Made by a program: the position numbers and the translations under genes
The notes under the pieces: generated by a model
The model's database searches: none
What the model was told of the DNA's origin: nothing
The model's input: the letters and a program-made list of their open reading frames with translations, nothing else
Shown: piece after piece, positions 51,476 through 61,099 of the stretch
How the letters are laid out: every line of letters begins with the position of its first letter
How positions within the stretch are numbered: position 1 is the first letter of the stretch
Assembly (NCBI GenBank): GCA_003222035.1
Contig: QHUS01000059.1
Location: 32,896-96,895, forward strand
Reading direction: 5' to 3'
DNA length: 64,000 bases
Source: Gemmatimonadota bacterium
Lineage (GTDB): Bacteria > Gemmatimonadota > Gemmatimonadetes > Gemmatimonadales > GWC2-71-9

Positions 51476-52543
51476 TCAGGCCACTCCGAGTACCTTCGCT
51501 GCGAGCGCGGTGCCCGCCACACGCGCCCGGATCTTCTCGAAGGCCGTGTCGCGCGCCGTGGACGTATCGTCGCCGAATGGTGAGAATCCGCAATCGTCGG
51601 TCGTGCCGAGCTGAGCCACCGGAATTACTTCGGCGGCTCTTACCACGCGGTCGCGCACCTCTTCCGGCGCCTCGATTCTCGGATTGATCGGGTCGGTGAC
51701 GCCAATGAAGATCTTCTGGTCGGGCCGGGCGTGCCGCTTGATGATGCGGAGGACGCGAAGCGGGTCCTGCTCGCTCGCCAGCTGGATATAGAACCTCCCG
51801 ACCTTCAGCTCGAACAGGCTCGGTAGTAACTCCCCGTAATCCACGTCCGCGCTGTGAGTCGAGTCTCGATCACCGCCCGGGCAGGTGTGCACGCCGATCC
51901 GGGCTCGCTCGGCGGGCGTGAACCGCTCCAGCACGCGGTTGTTGAGGGCGATGAAGGTCTTGAGCAACCCCTTCGAGGGATCGAGCTTGATGACGAGCCG
52001 GCCTTCCGTGAAGTCGATCTGCACGTTGGCCGCACCCGCGGCCAGACACTCACGGATATCGGCCTCGGCTTCGCGCACCAGGTCTTCGAGAAACTGCTCC
52101 TGTGAATAGCTTGGAATGCCCGTCTGCGGATATAGGAGGCTCAGCGCCGAGGCCGAGATGACCGCCTGCTTGACGGGAACGCGAGCGTGCTTCTTGGCCT
52201 CCTTCAGATAGGACGCCGCGTAGGTCCGATAGCGGAAGGGGCCGGCGGTCAAGCGCGGTAGCTGCCGTGTGTGACCGTCCGCGAACGGGATGGTGATCCC
52301 GTCCGGTGCGAGGGCCTCGAGCCCCTGGATCGGATACGTGGCAAAGCTCGGCTTGGTCTGCTCGCCGTCGGAGATGATCGGCGATCCAGTCGCCTCGAAA
52401 CGCTTGATCGTGTCGCGGATCGCGCGGTCGTACAGCGCCTTGATGTCCTGCTGGGACATCGCGCCGGCTGCGACCTTCCCCATCGCTTCAACGAGCTCGG
52501 GAGGGCGGGGGATGCTCCCGATCGGTTCAGTGGGAATCGGCAT
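51476..52543 (-). CDS. MetE-like cobalamin-independent methionine synthase family protein
   Basis: 355 residues from the ATG 52543. It matches the C-terminal catalytic half of MetE: TEPIGSIPRPPELVEAM, GSPIISDGEQTKPSFATYP, ADIRECLAAGAANVQIDFTE and the zinc ligands VHTCPGGDRDSTHSADVDY (His-x-Cys) and GTTDDCGFSPFGDD (Cys). It lacks the N-terminal half of full MetE (about 750), so it is a core-type enzyme that may use another methyl donor or acceptor. No cobalamin riboswitch or S-box was seen in the 203-base upstream gap. Confidence 0.83.
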   Translation of the reverse strand: MPIPTEPIGSIPRPPELVEAMGKVAAGAMSQQDIKALYDRAIRDTIKRFEATGSPIISDGEQTKPSFATYPIQGLEALAPDGITIPFADGHTRQLPRLTAGPFRYRTYAASYLKEAKKHARVPVKQAVISASALSLLYPQTGIPSYSQEQFLEDLVREAEADIRECLAAGAANVQIDFTEGRLVIKLDPSKGLLKTFIALNNRVLERFTPAERARIGVHTCPGGDRDSTHSADVDYGELLPSLFELKVGRFYIQLASEQDPLRVLRIIKRHARPDQKIFIGVTDPINPRIEAPEEVRDRVVRAAEVIPVAQLGTTDDCGFSPFGDDTSTARDTAFEKIRARVAGTALAAKVLGVA

Positions 52544-52746
52544 CGGGTGCAATGCTACAGGCGGGAGGGGTAGAGTGTCAAACGACTCTTCAAGCCGTGT
52601 ATCGGGGAACATTCCCCCATGGTCTTCGGCGTTGTATCGACGGCCCTTGCCACGTTTGTGGCCTACGATAGGCTTGGGCTCCAGCTCTTCTCAGGCGGCA
52701 GGATGGAATACTCGCTGCACCCGCTCGGACACGTTCGATCGACGCT

Positions 52747-53628
52747 GTGACGCCGCGCGCCTGGCTGCTGTTCGCCCTGAGCTCGGTGATCTGGGGCGTC
52801 CCCTACTTCTTTATTAAGGTCGCGGTCGACGCCGGCGTGCCGCCGGCGTTCGTCGCATGGGCGCGGGTAGCTCTCGGCGCCGTGCTGTTGCTGCCGGTGG
52901 CGCTGCGCCGCGGTGCGTTGCGTGGCCTGGGAGGGCGCGAGCGGGGCTGGCCGATCGCGGCCTACGCGGCGTGCGAGATCGCCGTGCCGTTCGTCCTCAT
53001 CTCAGTGGGCGAGCAGTACATCACGTCGTCGCTCACCGCGATTCTCATCGCGACCATGCCACTGCTGGTCGCACTGCTCTCGGTGCGGTTCTCCCCAGCC
53101 GACAAGCCGACGGGGCTGCGCGTCGTGGGACTGGTGGTCGGCCTCGGCGGCGTGGTCGCCGTGCTCGGGCTCGACGTCGCCGGTCGGCCCGCCGAGCTGC
53201 TCGGCGCCGCGCTCGTCCTCGTGGCCACGCTGGGGTACGCCGCGGCGCCGATCATCGTGAGCAAGCGTCTGGCCGATCTCGATCCCCTCGGTCCCGTGGC
53301 GGCGAGCCTGATGCTATCCACCATCGCTCTGCTGCCCGCGGCCCTCTCGCGGCCGCTCCACGGGATCCCCGGCTCCGCCGCGCTCCTGGCGCTCGTGGTG
53401 CTCGGCGTGGTGTGCACGGCCCTGGGCCTCGTGGTGTTCTTTCAGCTCATCGCCGAAGCGGGACCGAACCGGGCGAGCCTCATTACGTACGTGAATCCCC
53501 TCGTGGCTGTCGCAGTCGGGGTCGTCGCCCTCCACGAGCACGTCGGGGCAGCGACGCTGACCGGCCTGCTCCTCATTCTGGTCGGGTCGTGGCTCGCCGC
53601 AGGCGGGCGGGTGGAGCAGCACGCGTGA
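52747..53628 (+). CDS. EamA/DMT-family transporter
   Basis: 293 residues with ten predicted membrane helices in two EamA repeats (LSSVIWGVPYFFIKVAVDAG; VPFVLISVGEQYITSSLTAI; LGVVCTALGLVVFFQLIAEA; NPLVAVAVGVVALHEHVGA). It exports amino acids, nucleosides or drugs in other bacteria; the substrate here is unknown. GTG start. Its stop overlaps the next gene's GTG as GTGA. Confidence 0.9.
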   Translation: MTPRAWLLFALSSVIWGVPYFFIKVAVDAGVPPAFVAWARVALGAVLLLPVALRRGALRGLGGRERGWPIAAYAACEIAVPFVLISVGEQYITSSLTAILIATMPLLVALLSVRFSPADKPTGLRVVGLVVGLGGVVAVLGLDVAGRPAELLGAALVLVATLGYAAAPIIVSKRLADLDPLGPVAASLMLSTIALLPAALSRPLHGIPGSAALLALVVLGVVCTALGLVVFFQLIAEAGPNRASLITYVNPLVAVAVGVVALHEHVGAATLTGLLLILVGSWLAAGGRVEQHA

Positions 53629-54650
53629 CGGGGCGCACGGGGCGCACGGGGCGCACCGATCATTTCGACGGTCGGCGGTTCTTCAATCCGAGCGGCGCGA
53701 ACGGCCAGCCGACATGGATGGTGCCGCGGATGCTGCTCTCGCCGCGCACCCGCTGGCCGAACGCCGTGCCGGTTGAGCCGCGGCGGCCGCCGAAGGTCGG
53801 TCCTGACGACGTGGTCGTCACGTTCATCGGTCACGCCACGTTTCTGATTCAAGTGGGTGGCGTGAACCTGCTGACCGATCCCGTATACGCGCGGCGGGCG
53901 AGCCCGGTGCCGTTCGCGGGCCCGCGTCGGGCGCGGGCTCCGGGCATTCGCTTCGAGGATCTGCCCGCAATTTCCTGCGTGCTTCTGAGTCACAATCATT
54001 ACGATCATTGCGACCTCGCAACCCTGCGCGCGCTCGATCGTCGTTTTCACCTGCCGTTGGTCACGCCGCTCGGCAACGGCCGGTTGCTCCAATCCGCAGG
54101 CATCCGGCGGATCGAGGAGATCGACTGGTGGGAGACGGCGCACACTGCGCCCCTCCCGATCACGTTGACGCCGGCGCAGCACTTCTCGGCGCGCCACATG
54201 TTCGACCGTAACCGTGCACTCTGGGGCGGATTCCTGATCGATGCCGGAGAAGGGCGCCGGATCCTGTTCGCCGGCGACACCGGTTACGGCCCGCATTTCC
54301 GGGAGATCGCCGCGCGGCTGAGCCCGATCGATCTCGCCCTCCTGCCCATCGGGGCGTACGAGCCGCGTTGGTTCATGAAGGACATCCACATGAATCCGGC
54401 GGAAGCGGTGCAGGCGCACCTCGACCTGGGAGCGCGCCAGAGCATCGCCATGCACTTCGGTACGTTTCAATTGACGCCCGAGGGGATCGACGAGCCGCCC
54501 CGGGAGTTGGCGACGGCGTTACAGGAGCGGGCTGTGCCGGCGGCGTGGTTTCGGACGGTGCAAGTAGGGGAATCCATGTCGATATCCGGCGTCCCCGTTC
54601 GTCGCTCGAATAAAGGAGGATCCAATGCCGAAGTTCATGACGATAGTTAG
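53625..54650 (+). CDS. MBL-fold metallohydrolase (NAPE-PLD/UlaG-like)
   Basis: 341 residues from GTG 53625 (GTGA overlap with the transporter). Metallo-beta-lactamase motifs: FIGHATFLIQVGG, LLTDPVYARR, LSHNHYDHCD (HxHxDH), TPAQHFSARHMFDRN, ILFAGDTGYGPHF and QSIAMHFGTF. These fit the branch with N-acyl-phosphatidylethanolamine phospholipase D and UlaG-type lactonase. It should hydrolyse a phosphodiester or lactone with two zinc ions. The start region is a nine-base tandem repeat coding TGRTGRTGR. Its end overlaps the next gene by 26 bases. Confidence 0.87.
   Translation: MTGRTGRTGRTDHFDGRRFFNPSGANGQPTWMVPRMLLSPRTRWPNAVPVEPRRPPKVGPDDVVVTFIGHATFLIQVGGVNLLTDPVYARRASPVPFAGPRRARAPGIRFEDLPAISCVLLSHNHYDHCDLATLRALDRRFHLPLVTPLGNGRLLQSAGIRRIEEIDWWETAHTAPLPITLTPAQHFSARHMFDRNRALWGGFLIDAGEGRRILFAGDTGYGPHFREIAARLSPIDLALLPIGAYEPRWFMKDIHMNPAEAVQAHLDLGARQSIAMHFGTFQLTPEGIDEPPRELATALQERAVPAAWFRTVQVGESMSISGVPVRRSNKGGSNAEVHDDS
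53628..53654 (+). repeat. 9-bp tandem repeat at gene start
   Basis: ACGGGGCGC occurs three times in a row at codons 2-10 of the MBL gene, coding TGR three times. Loss or gain of one unit keeps the frame, so it only changes the N-terminal length. Confidence 0.75.
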
Positions 54651-55017
54651 GGGATCCGAGCACCACGCGCCGCCGCCGCCGGCGCTGTTCGAGGCCATTG
54701 ACACGCTGATGAAGGATGCCGGCAAGCGGCTCGTGGGCGTGGGCGGCCTGCTCGGGAGCGACAAGGGGGCGAGGGCGCGCCTGTCGAAGGGCAGGGTGAC
54801 CGTCACCGACGGGCCCTTCACCGAGGCCAAAGAGGTGATCGGCGGCTTCGCGGTCTACGACGTGCCGTCGCTGGACGAGGCGAAGGAGTGGACCCGCCGC
54901 TTCCTGGACGTGCACATCAAGCATTTCCCCGGGTGGGACTGCGAGGTCGAGATCCGGCAGATGATGGACGAGCCGCCGCCCACGAAGGTCGCTGCTGACG
55001 GCGGGCTGTTCCGTTAA
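54625..55017 (+). CDS. YCII-related (DGPF-type) protein
   Basis: 130 residues. The ATG 54625 has a strong AAAGGAGG site. KFMTIVRGSEHHAP, VTVTDGPFTEAKEVIGGFAV and YDVPSLDEAKEWTRRFLD are typical of the YciI/DGPF family of small alpha-beta proteins, often linked to sigma factors and to catabolic operons. The exact function is unknown. It is in the MBL-YciI-acyl-CoA synthetase run. Confidence 0.88.
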   Translation: MPKFMTIVRGSEHHAPPPPALFEAIDTLMKDAGKRLVGVGGLLGSDKGARARLSKGRVTVTDGPFTEAKEVIGGFAVYDVPSLDEAKEWTRRFLDVHIKHFPGWDCEVEIRQMMDEPPPTKVAADGGLFR

Positions 55018-55025
55018 GCCGCGGC

Positions 55026-56969
55026 ATGGGCGCGGCCTGGTATCCATCCGATCGCTACCTCGCGCGCAGCAGGCTGCGTCGCTTCGCCGCAGTACACGGA
55101 CACCGCGACTTCCCGTCGCTCTATCGCTGGTCGATCAACGATCTGGACGGGTTCTGGCGTGCCGTGGACCGCGATCTCGGACTCGTGTGGCGGACGCCCT
55201 ACGAGCGCGTCTGCGACTCGTCGCGCGGCATCGCGTGGACCACGTGGTGGCTGGGTGGTCGCATGAACTACGTGGAGTCGGCCCTGCGCCACGATCCGTC
55301 GCGCGCGGCCCTCGTCTTCGAGGGCGAGGAAGGCGTGACGCGGCGACTCACGTATGGCGAGCTTGCCGCGGCGGTGCGTCGCTGCGCCGCTGGTCTGCGT
55401 GCCCTCGGTGTCGGGCCCGGCGACCGCGTGGGGATCTTTCTCCCCCTGACGCCCGAGTGCGTGGTCGCGGTACTCGCCGTGTCGGCGATCGGCGCCATCT
55501 TCACGCCCATCTTTTCCGGGTATGCGAGCGACGCGATTGCGGGCCGGCTGCGCGACTGCGCGGCGAGCGTGCTCATTACCGCCGATGGGTTTCGCCGGCG
55601 CGGACAGGTGGTACAGATGAAAGAGACCGCCGATGCCGCGGTCGACGCCGCGCCGAGCGTCCGCCTAGTGATCGTGGTGCGGCGGTTGGGTCGCGAGGTG
55701 CGGCTGCGCGAGCGCGACGTGTGGTGGGACGACGTCGTAGCCCGCGGCACGGACGACACGTTCGCCGACACGACGCCCGAGGATCCCTACATGCTCATCT
55801 ACACCTCGGGCACGACGGGCCGCCCGAAGGGGGCCGTGCACGTGCATGGCGGCTTCCCCGTGAAGGCGGCACAGGATCTCGCCCACGTGTTCGACCTGCA
55901 ACCAGGCGACCTCCTGTGGTGGTTCACCGATCTCGGCTGGATGATGGGTCCGTGGCTCATCGCCGGCGGGCTCGTCCTCGGCGCGACGATCCTGGTCTAC
56001 GATGGAGCGCCCGACTTTCCCGACGCGGGCCGGGTGTGGTCCATCGTGGCCCGGCATCGCGTGACGCACCTCGGGATATCGCCCACCGCCATCCGGGGAC
56101 TGATGCGTGCCGGGGACGAGCCGGTGCGGGCCCACGATCGCTCGTCGCTCTTCGTGCTCGGCTCGACCGGTGAGCCGTGGAATCCCGAGCCGTGGTGGTG
56201 GTACTTCCGCGTCGCGGGCGAGCAGCGCGCCCCGCTCATCAATTATTCGGGCGGCACCGAGTGCGCCGGCGGCATCCTTGGCTGCACGACCTGGACGCCG
56301 CTCAAGCCCACCGGCTTCGCGTGCGCGGTGCCCGGCATCGCCGCCGACGTCGCCGACGAGCGAGGCCGCGCGGTGCGCGGCGCTGTGGGCGAGCTCGTCA
56401 TCCGCGGGCCGTGGCCGGGCATGACACGGGGATTCTGGCGCGACCCGGAGAAGTACCTGGCCACGTACTGGAGCCGGTTCCCGGACGTCTGGGTGCATGG
56501 TGATTGGGCGCGTCTCGATGACGACGGGTTCTGGTACATCGAGGGCCGCAGCGACGACACGCTCAAGGTGGGGGGAAAGCGCGTAGGGCCGGCGGAGGTG
56601 GAGTCAGCGGCGACCGCGCACCCGGGCGGGGCCGTGCTCGAGGCTGCGGCGGTCGGGATCCCTCACGAGCTCAAAGGAGAAGCGATCGTGGTGTTCGTGG
56701 TGCTTCGGCCCGGCCATGAGCCGACCGCGGCGCTGGAAGCGGCGATCTGCGACACGATCGCGCAGAGGCTCGGCCGGCCGCTGCGCCCCGAGGCCGTTCG
56801 GTTCGTGACCGACCTGCCGAGGACGCGCAACGCGAAGATCCTGCGCCGCGTGATTCGCGGGGCCTATCTCGGTCACGCCGATCTCGGGGATCTCTCGGCG
56901 CTCGAGAATCCGGCGGCGGTGGACAGGATCAGAGGACTCGGGGCGAAGGAGCGGCCCCGTGTCGACTAG
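55026..56969 (+). CDS. AMP-forming acyl-CoA synthetase (Acs-like)
   Basis: 647 residues. Motifs: YIYTSGTTGRPKGAV-type ATP loop (YTSGTTGRPKGAVHVHGG), INYSGGTECAGGI, ELVIRGPWPGMTRGFWRDPE, GDWARLDDDGFWYIEGRSDD with KVGGKRVGPAEVESA, and the C-terminal catalytic Lys in LPRTRNAKILRRVIRG. The N-terminus (SLYRWSINDLDGFWRAVDRD) is of the acetyl/propionyl-CoA synthetase type. It activates a short carboxylic acid to its CoA ester through an acyl-AMP. Its stop overlaps the convergent Cys/His-rich gene by 4 bases. Confidence 0.9.
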   Translation: MGAAWYPSDRYLARSRLRRFAAVHGHRDFPSLYRWSINDLDGFWRAVDRDLGLVWRTPYERVCDSSRGIAWTTWWLGGRMNYVESALRHDPSRAALVFEGEEGVTRRLTYGELAAAVRRCAAGLRALGVGPGDRVGIFLPLTPECVVAVLAVSAIGAIFTPIFSGYASDAIAGRLRDCAASVLITADGFRRRGQVVQMKETADAAVDAAPSVRLVIVVRRLGREVRLRERDVWWDDVVARGTDDTFADTTPEDPYMLIYTSGTTGRPKGAVHVHGGFPVKAAQDLAHVFDLQPGDLLWWFTDLGWMMGPWLIAGGLVLGATILVYDGAPDFPDAGRVWSIVARHRVTHLGISPTAIRGLMRAGDEPVRAHDRSSLFVLGSTGEPWNPEPWWWYFRVAGEQRAPLINYSGGTECAGGILGCTTWTPLKPTGFACAVPGIAADVADERGRAVRGAVGELVIRGPWPGMTRGFWRDPEKYLATYWSRFPDVWVHGDWARLDDDGFWYIEGRSDDTLKVGGKRVGPAEVESAATAHPGGAVLEAAAVGIPHELKGEAIVVFVVLRPGHEPTAALEAAICDTIAQRLGRPLRPEAVRFVTDLPRTRNAKILRRVIRGAYLGHADLGDLSALENPAAVDRIRGLGAKERPRVD

Positions 56970-58021
56970 AACAGTCCCACGAGCTTGGCCGTGGCCGCCA
57001 GGCAGTCCTGGCGGACGCCCGGATCCGCGGCCGCGCACAACGCCTTCGCCTGCACGTCGGAGTGATAGTAGTACGCGAAGTCGAGCGCGGCGCCGATGAT
57101 GCAGTTCGATCGCTGCTCGCGCCCCGTCCCCCGACCGCAGGCGGCGAGCGTACCTGGCACCTGATTCAGACCGGTTGTGGCGGCGTCCCTCCCGAGACTC
57201 CGATAGCAGGTGGTCCGATACGGCGCCTGCAGCTTGGCGCACAGCGCGAACACTTTGGAAAAATCGCCCTGCACGGCACCGAGGGCATACGATGTCTGGA
57301 TGTCCAGGCACGCGTCTTTGTATTTGCCGTCAACCGCCGTGCACGGGTACAGGGGCTCGGTGGGTTTCAAATACCTGCTGTAGTGACCGCCGTGCGCACC
57401 ATCTACGATCACGTTCTCCATGAATACCCCGTTGGCGCAGGCGCTCTCTTCCATCGAGCCCGTCAGTCCGTCGCACCCGCGCAGGGCGTCGAACAGGTCG
57501 TCACCGGTGACGGCCATGATGCCGTGTCCCAGGCCGTGCACGCAATTGTAGTAGTCCAGGGACCTGCGCTCCTTGCCGGGGATGCCCGCGCAGACGGCAT
57601 CCAGGTCGCTCGAGAGCGCCTCTCGCCCCATGCTGAGCGCGATGCCCTGGAGCACGCCGTGGTAGTAGCCCGACCCGCAGAAGTTGTCGCCGTACTGAAA
57701 GGCCTCGGCTACGTCGCCGTACTTCTGCGCGGCGGCCCGACCGATGGCGTGGGTGATCGCATGACACAGCCGTTGGGCGTCCGGGTCGCCGGCGTACCGC
57801 GCCTTCAGCTGGGTGAAGGCGTCGGCAACGCTCGTTTGCGTGACGATCGAGCCATAGTACTGCTCGTAGCATCCCAGCGTGGCACCGGGGTTGGTAAGAC
57901 AGCTGGGTACGGTCGCCGCTCGCGATGAGCCGCGCGCGCGCAAGGCCAGGAAGCCGATTGCGCCCAGCGCGACGAGCAGAGTGGCGGCCGCGCCTTGCTG
58001 TCCTATCCGGCCGAGCGGCAT
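56966..58021 (-). CDS. Exported Cys/His-rich protein of unknown function
   Basis: 351 residues. A hydrophobic N-terminus (AAATLLVALGAIGFLALR) anchors or exports it. The mature part repeats a Cys/His pattern: RLCHAITHAIGRAAAQKYGD, NFCGSGYYHGVLQG, YYNCVHGLGHGIMAVTG, then spaced Cys in CDGLTGSMEESACANGVFME, YPCTAVDGKYKDACLDIQ, RTTCYRSLG and AACGRGTG. The CxxxH and CVHGLGHG elements could bind metal or haem. I do not know a functional name. It starts 10 bases after the lectin-like gene and is made with it. Confidence 0.75.
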   Translation of the reverse strand: MPLGRIGQQGAAATLLVALGAIGFLALRARGSSRAATVPSCLTNPGATLGCYEQYYGSIVTQTSVADAFTQLKARYAGDPDAQRLCHAITHAIGRAAAQKYGDVAEAFQYGDNFCGSGYYHGVLQGIALSMGREALSSDLDAVCAGIPGKERRSLDYYNCVHGLGHGIMAVTGDDLFDALRGCDGLTGSMEESACANGVFMENVIVDGAHGGHYSRYLKPTEPLYPCTAVDGKYKDACLDIQTSYALGAVQGDFSKVFALCAKLQAPYRTTCYRSLGRDAATTGLNQVPGTLAACGRGTGREQRSNCIIGAALDFAYYYHSDVQAKALCAAADPGVRQDCLAATAKLVGLF

Positions 58022-58031
58022 CAGATTTCGA

Positions 58032-58679
58032 TTACCCGCCGAATCCGAAGCAGTAGAACAACCCGTTCCCGCCCGTGCTCTGAAGATTCTCCTGACTGCA
58101 CCCGCGAGAGTTGTGGGCCGAGTTCCACGACGTCGGGTTGTCGCCCCCGCCGACGCGGTCGTGGTGTCCCACCCGGGCGCTGCCCTCGCCGCTGCTCGTC
58201 CAGTTGCCGCAGTTGGTGTAGCCCTCGGCGGTGTACGCCGTCCCATCGAGGTTGGACCCGGTGAGGATGTCGTGCATGTTGGGCTGGTCGCCGCGGCCGT
58301 TCACCACCGTACCCGTTTCCGTCAGGGAGTTCTGTTTCGTGAGCTTGTTGTTGTCGCTGTGCAGGTCCGCGACGTTGTCGGCGATCTTCACTCCCTTGGC
58401 GTTGAACCAGGGCCCACGCCCGATCCGGTCGCGCGCGTTGACGGCGGGCGCACCGCCCTGCGGCAGCGTGCTCAGGTAGGCGCGCCACTGGAGCTTGCCC
58501 GCGCCGACGGCGTCGGCGAGCGCGTGGCAGTGACGGTCGGCGCCCGCGAGCCCGCCGAGATCGGCACCCTTGCCCGGGCCGGCGCTCGTAATGAAGAAAC
58601 TCATGGGCGCCGTCTGCCGGAGCACAGGACGCGCGCCGAGGACGAGGAGACTCGCGAGGACTACGGTGGCCTTGCTCAT
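58032..58679 (-). CDS. Exported lectin-like protein
   Basis: 215 residues with an N-terminal signal (VVLASLLVLGARPV). The rest is one compact domain: SFFITSAGPGKGADLGGLAG, ADRHCHALADAVGAG, WRAYLSTLPQGGAPAVNARD, RIGRGPWFNAKGVKIADNVA, PNMHDILTGSNLDGTAY and the Cys pairs in YTNCGNWTSSG and RGCSQENLQSTGGNGLFYCF. This resembles the C-type-lectin/endostatin fold proteins common in environmental bacteria. A role in binding outside sugars or proteins is inference. Confidence 0.75.
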   Translation of the reverse strand: MSKATVVLASLLVLGARPVLRQTAPMSFFITSAGPGKGADLGGLAGADRHCHALADAVGAGKLQWRAYLSTLPQGGAPAVNARDRIGRGPWFNAKGVKIADNVADLHSDNNKLTKQNSLTETGTVVNGRGDQPNMHDILTGSNLDGTAYTAEGYTNCGNWTSSGEGSARVGHHDRVGGGDNPTSWNSAHNSRGCSQENLQSTGGNGLFYCFGFGG

Positions 58680-58751
58680 GGGAGGTTCCTTCGGAGCCGG
58701 GCCAAGAACGTAGAGGCGCCTGGCCTGCGTGGCAAGCAGCGCCTATCGCAG

Positions 58752-58788
58752 GTGCTGGTGCTGGGCGCGCTGGCCATCCTGACACCGC
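58752..58788 (+). pseudogene. Fragment of a glpF-like gene
   Basis: This 37-base stretch matches 59286-59322 inside the intact glpF with one mismatch (codons for [12 protein letters not shown]). Weaker similarity continues about 18 bases further. It lies 72 bases before the intact gene's start and has no reading frame of its own. It is likely a leftover of a partial duplication. Confidence 0.6.
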
Positions 58789-58859
58789 GGACCCCGAGCC
58801 CTCGCGTGTGGACAAGGCCGTGCCGCGCTGATAGCTTCGCCCCTTCCTCACCCAACCCT

Positions 58860-59591
58860 ATGCCACCTTTTCTTGCAGAACTGCTCGGCACCATGCTGTT
58901 GGTCATTCTTGGCGACGGCGTCGTCGCCAACGTGGTGCTCAACAAGACCAAAGGTCAGAGCGGCGGCTGGATCGTGATCACCGCCGGCTGGGCGTTCGCG
59001 GTGACGGTCGCGGTCTATGCCGTCGGCCCCTTCAGCGGCGGGCACGTCAACCCCGCGGTGACCATCAGCCTGGCCTCGATGGGCCGGTTGCCGTGGGCGG
59101 CGGTGCCGGTCTATATCGGGGGGCAGATGCTCGGCGCGTTCATCGGCGCGGCGGTCGTGTGGCTCGCCTACCTCCCGCACTGGCCCCTCACGGAGAGCCA
59201 AGCCGGGAAGCTGGCGGTGTTTTGCACCGCCCCCGCCGTTCGCAACCCGATCGCGAATCTTCTGACCGAGATCATCGGCACGTTCGTGCTGGTGCTGGGC
59301 GCCCTGGCCATCCTGACACCGCAGAACCTGAATCCCGTGAACGGATGGAGGGCGGGCTTCGGCCCCTTCCTGGTCGGCGTTCTCGTATGGGCCATCGGCC
59401 TCTCGTTGGGCGGCCCGACCGGCTATGCGATCAACCCGGCGCGCGACCTCGGTCCCCGGCTTGCGCATGCGTTCCTGCCGATCGCGGGCAAAGGGGCTTC
59501 GGACTGGGGCTACGCCTGGATCCCCGTGGCCGGCCCGATCATCGGGGGCCTGCTGGCGGCCTTCCTGTACGGAGCACTCTGGCCCGCATGA
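58860..59591 (+). CDS. glpF: Glycerol facilitator (aquaglyceroporin)
   Basis: 243 residues, six membrane helices and two half-helices. The pore motifs are GGHVNPAVT (first NPA) and [18 protein letters not shown] (second NPA followed by Arg-Asp). The Asp after the second NPA marks glycerol-conducting channels rather than water-only aquaporins. The ATG 58860 precedes the family start [19 protein letters not shown]. The stop overlaps the glpK start (ATGA). Confidence 0.92.
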   Translation: MPPFLAELLGTMLLVILGDGVVANVVLNKTKGQSGGWIVITAGWAFAVTVAVYAVGPFSGGHVNPAVTISLASMGRLPWAAVPVYIGGQMLGAFIGAAVVWLAYLPHWPLTESQAGKLAVFCTAPAVRNPIANLLTEIIGTFVLVLGALAILTPQNLNPVNGWRAGFGPFLVGVLVWAIGLSLGGPTGYAINPARDLGPRLAHAFLPIAGKGASDWGYAWIPVAGPIIGGLLAAFLYGALWPA

Positions 59592-61075
59592 AGTACGTCC
59601 TCGCCCTCGACCAGGGCACGACGAGCTCGCGCACCATCGTGTTCGATCAGGGTGGGAGCGTCGTGGCGTCGGCGCAGAAGGAGTTTCGCCAGTACTTCCC
59701 CAAGCCCGGCTGGGTGGAACACGATGCCGCCGAGATCTGGGCCACCCAGCTGCACACCGCGAGGGAGGCGCTCGGCAAGGCGGGCTTGACCGCGTCCGAC
59801 ATCGCCGGCATCGGGATCACGAATCAGCGCGAGACGACCGTGGTGTGGGACCGCGCGACCGGCGCACCGGTGCATCATGCCATCGTGTGGCAGGATCGCC
59901 GCACCGCCGCCGCTTGCGACCGACTGAAAGCGCGTGGGCTCGCGCCGCTGATCAAGCGCAAGACGGGACTGGTGGTGGACGCGTATTTCTCCGCCACCAA
60001 GCTCGACTGGATTCTCCACAACGTTCCGGGCGCGCGCGCCAAGGCCAAGGCCGGCAAGTTGGCGTTCGGGACCGTGGACTCGTGGCTCGTGTGGAACTTG
60101 ACGGGCGGCCGGGTGCACGTGACCGATCCGAGCAACGCGTCGCGCACCATGCTCTTCAACGTGCGGACCGGCGACTGGGACGACGAGCTGCTCAAGCTTT
60201 TCGGCGTCCCGCGCTCGGTGCTGCCGGCCGTCGGCTCGTCGAGCGAGGTGTATGGCGAGACGACCCTGCTTGGCGGGACGGTTCCGATCGCCGGCATCGC
60301 CGGCGACCAGCAGGCGGCCCTGTTCGGCCAGGCGTGCACTCAGCCCGGCATGGTGAAGAACACCTACGGCACCGGTTGTTTCATGCTGATGCACACCGGT
60401 ACGAAACCGATCGTATCCAGGCATAATCTCCTGACGACGGTGGCGTGGCGCGTCGGCAACCGGACCGACTACGCCCTCGAGGGCAGCATTTTCATCGCCG
60501 GCGCGGTAGTGCAGTGGCTGCGCGACGGCCTGGGGATCATCAAGTCGTCGTCGGAGGTCGAGGCACTGGCTTCGCGGGTGACGGATCCCGACGGGGTTTA
60601 TCTGGTCCCGGCATTCGCCGGGCTCGGGGCCCCGCACTGGGATCAGTACGCCCGCGGGCTCATCGCGGGTGTGACGCGCGGCACCACGGCAGCTCACATC
60701 GCGCGCGCCGCGCTCGAGGGCATCGCGTTCCAGGTGGCCGACGTGTTGCGGGCGATGGAGGCTGACGCGCGCATCAAGCTGAAGGAGCTGCGTGTGGACG
60801 GGGGTGCGTCCGCGAACAACCTGCTCATGCAATTCCAGTCGAACCTGTTGGGCGTCCCCGTGATACGGCCGAAGGTCACCGAAACGACGGCGCTCGGCGC
60901 GGCGTATCTCGCCGGCCTGGCCGTAGGCTACTGGAAGGACCAGAAGCAAATTGCCGCGCAGTGGCAGGTAGACCGCCGCTTCACGCCCGCCATGCAACCC
61001 GCGCAGCGCAAACAGCTCGAGGCCGGGTGGCGCAAAGCGCTCGACCGCGCCAGACGGTGGGAAGAGGCGGGTTGA
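59588..61075 (+). CDS. glpK: Glycerol kinase
   Basis: 495 residues. FGGY-family motifs: [66 protein letters not shown] core ([15 protein letters not shown]), [33 protein letters not shown] and [20 protein letters not shown]. It phosphorylates glycerol to glycerol-3-phosphate. Overlap with glpF shows coupled uptake and trapping. Confidence 0.95.
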   Translation: MKYVLALDQGTTSSRTIVFDQGGSVVASAQKEFRQYFPKPGWVEHDAAEIWATQLHTAREALGKAGLTASDIAGIGITNQRETTVVWDRATGAPVHHAIVWQDRRTAAACDRLKARGLAPLIKRKTGLVVDAYFSATKLDWILHNVPGARAKAKAGKLAFGTVDSWLVWNLTGGRVHVTDPSNASRTMLFNVRTGDWDDELLKLFGVPRSVLPAVGSSSEVYGETTLLGGTVPIAGIAGDQQAALFGQACTQPGMVKNTYGTGCFMLMHTGTKPIVSRHNLLTTVAWRVGNRTDYALEGSIFIAGAVVQWLRDGLGIIKSSSEVEALASRVTDPDGVYLVPAFAGLGAPHWDQYARGLIAGVTRGTTAAHIARAALEGIAFQVADVLRAMEADARIKLKELRVDGGASANNLLMQFQSNLLGVPVIRPKVTETTALGAAYLAGLAVGYWKDQKQIAAQWQVDRRFTPAMQPAQRKQLEAGWRKALDRARRWEEAG

Positions 61076-61099
61076 CCGGGGGAGGGGGGGAGGCTGTTC

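Noticed and set aside
52544..52746. Possible S-box or cobalamin riboswitch before the MetE-like gene
   Set aside because: None of the conserved core elements of either riboswitch could be recognised in this gap.
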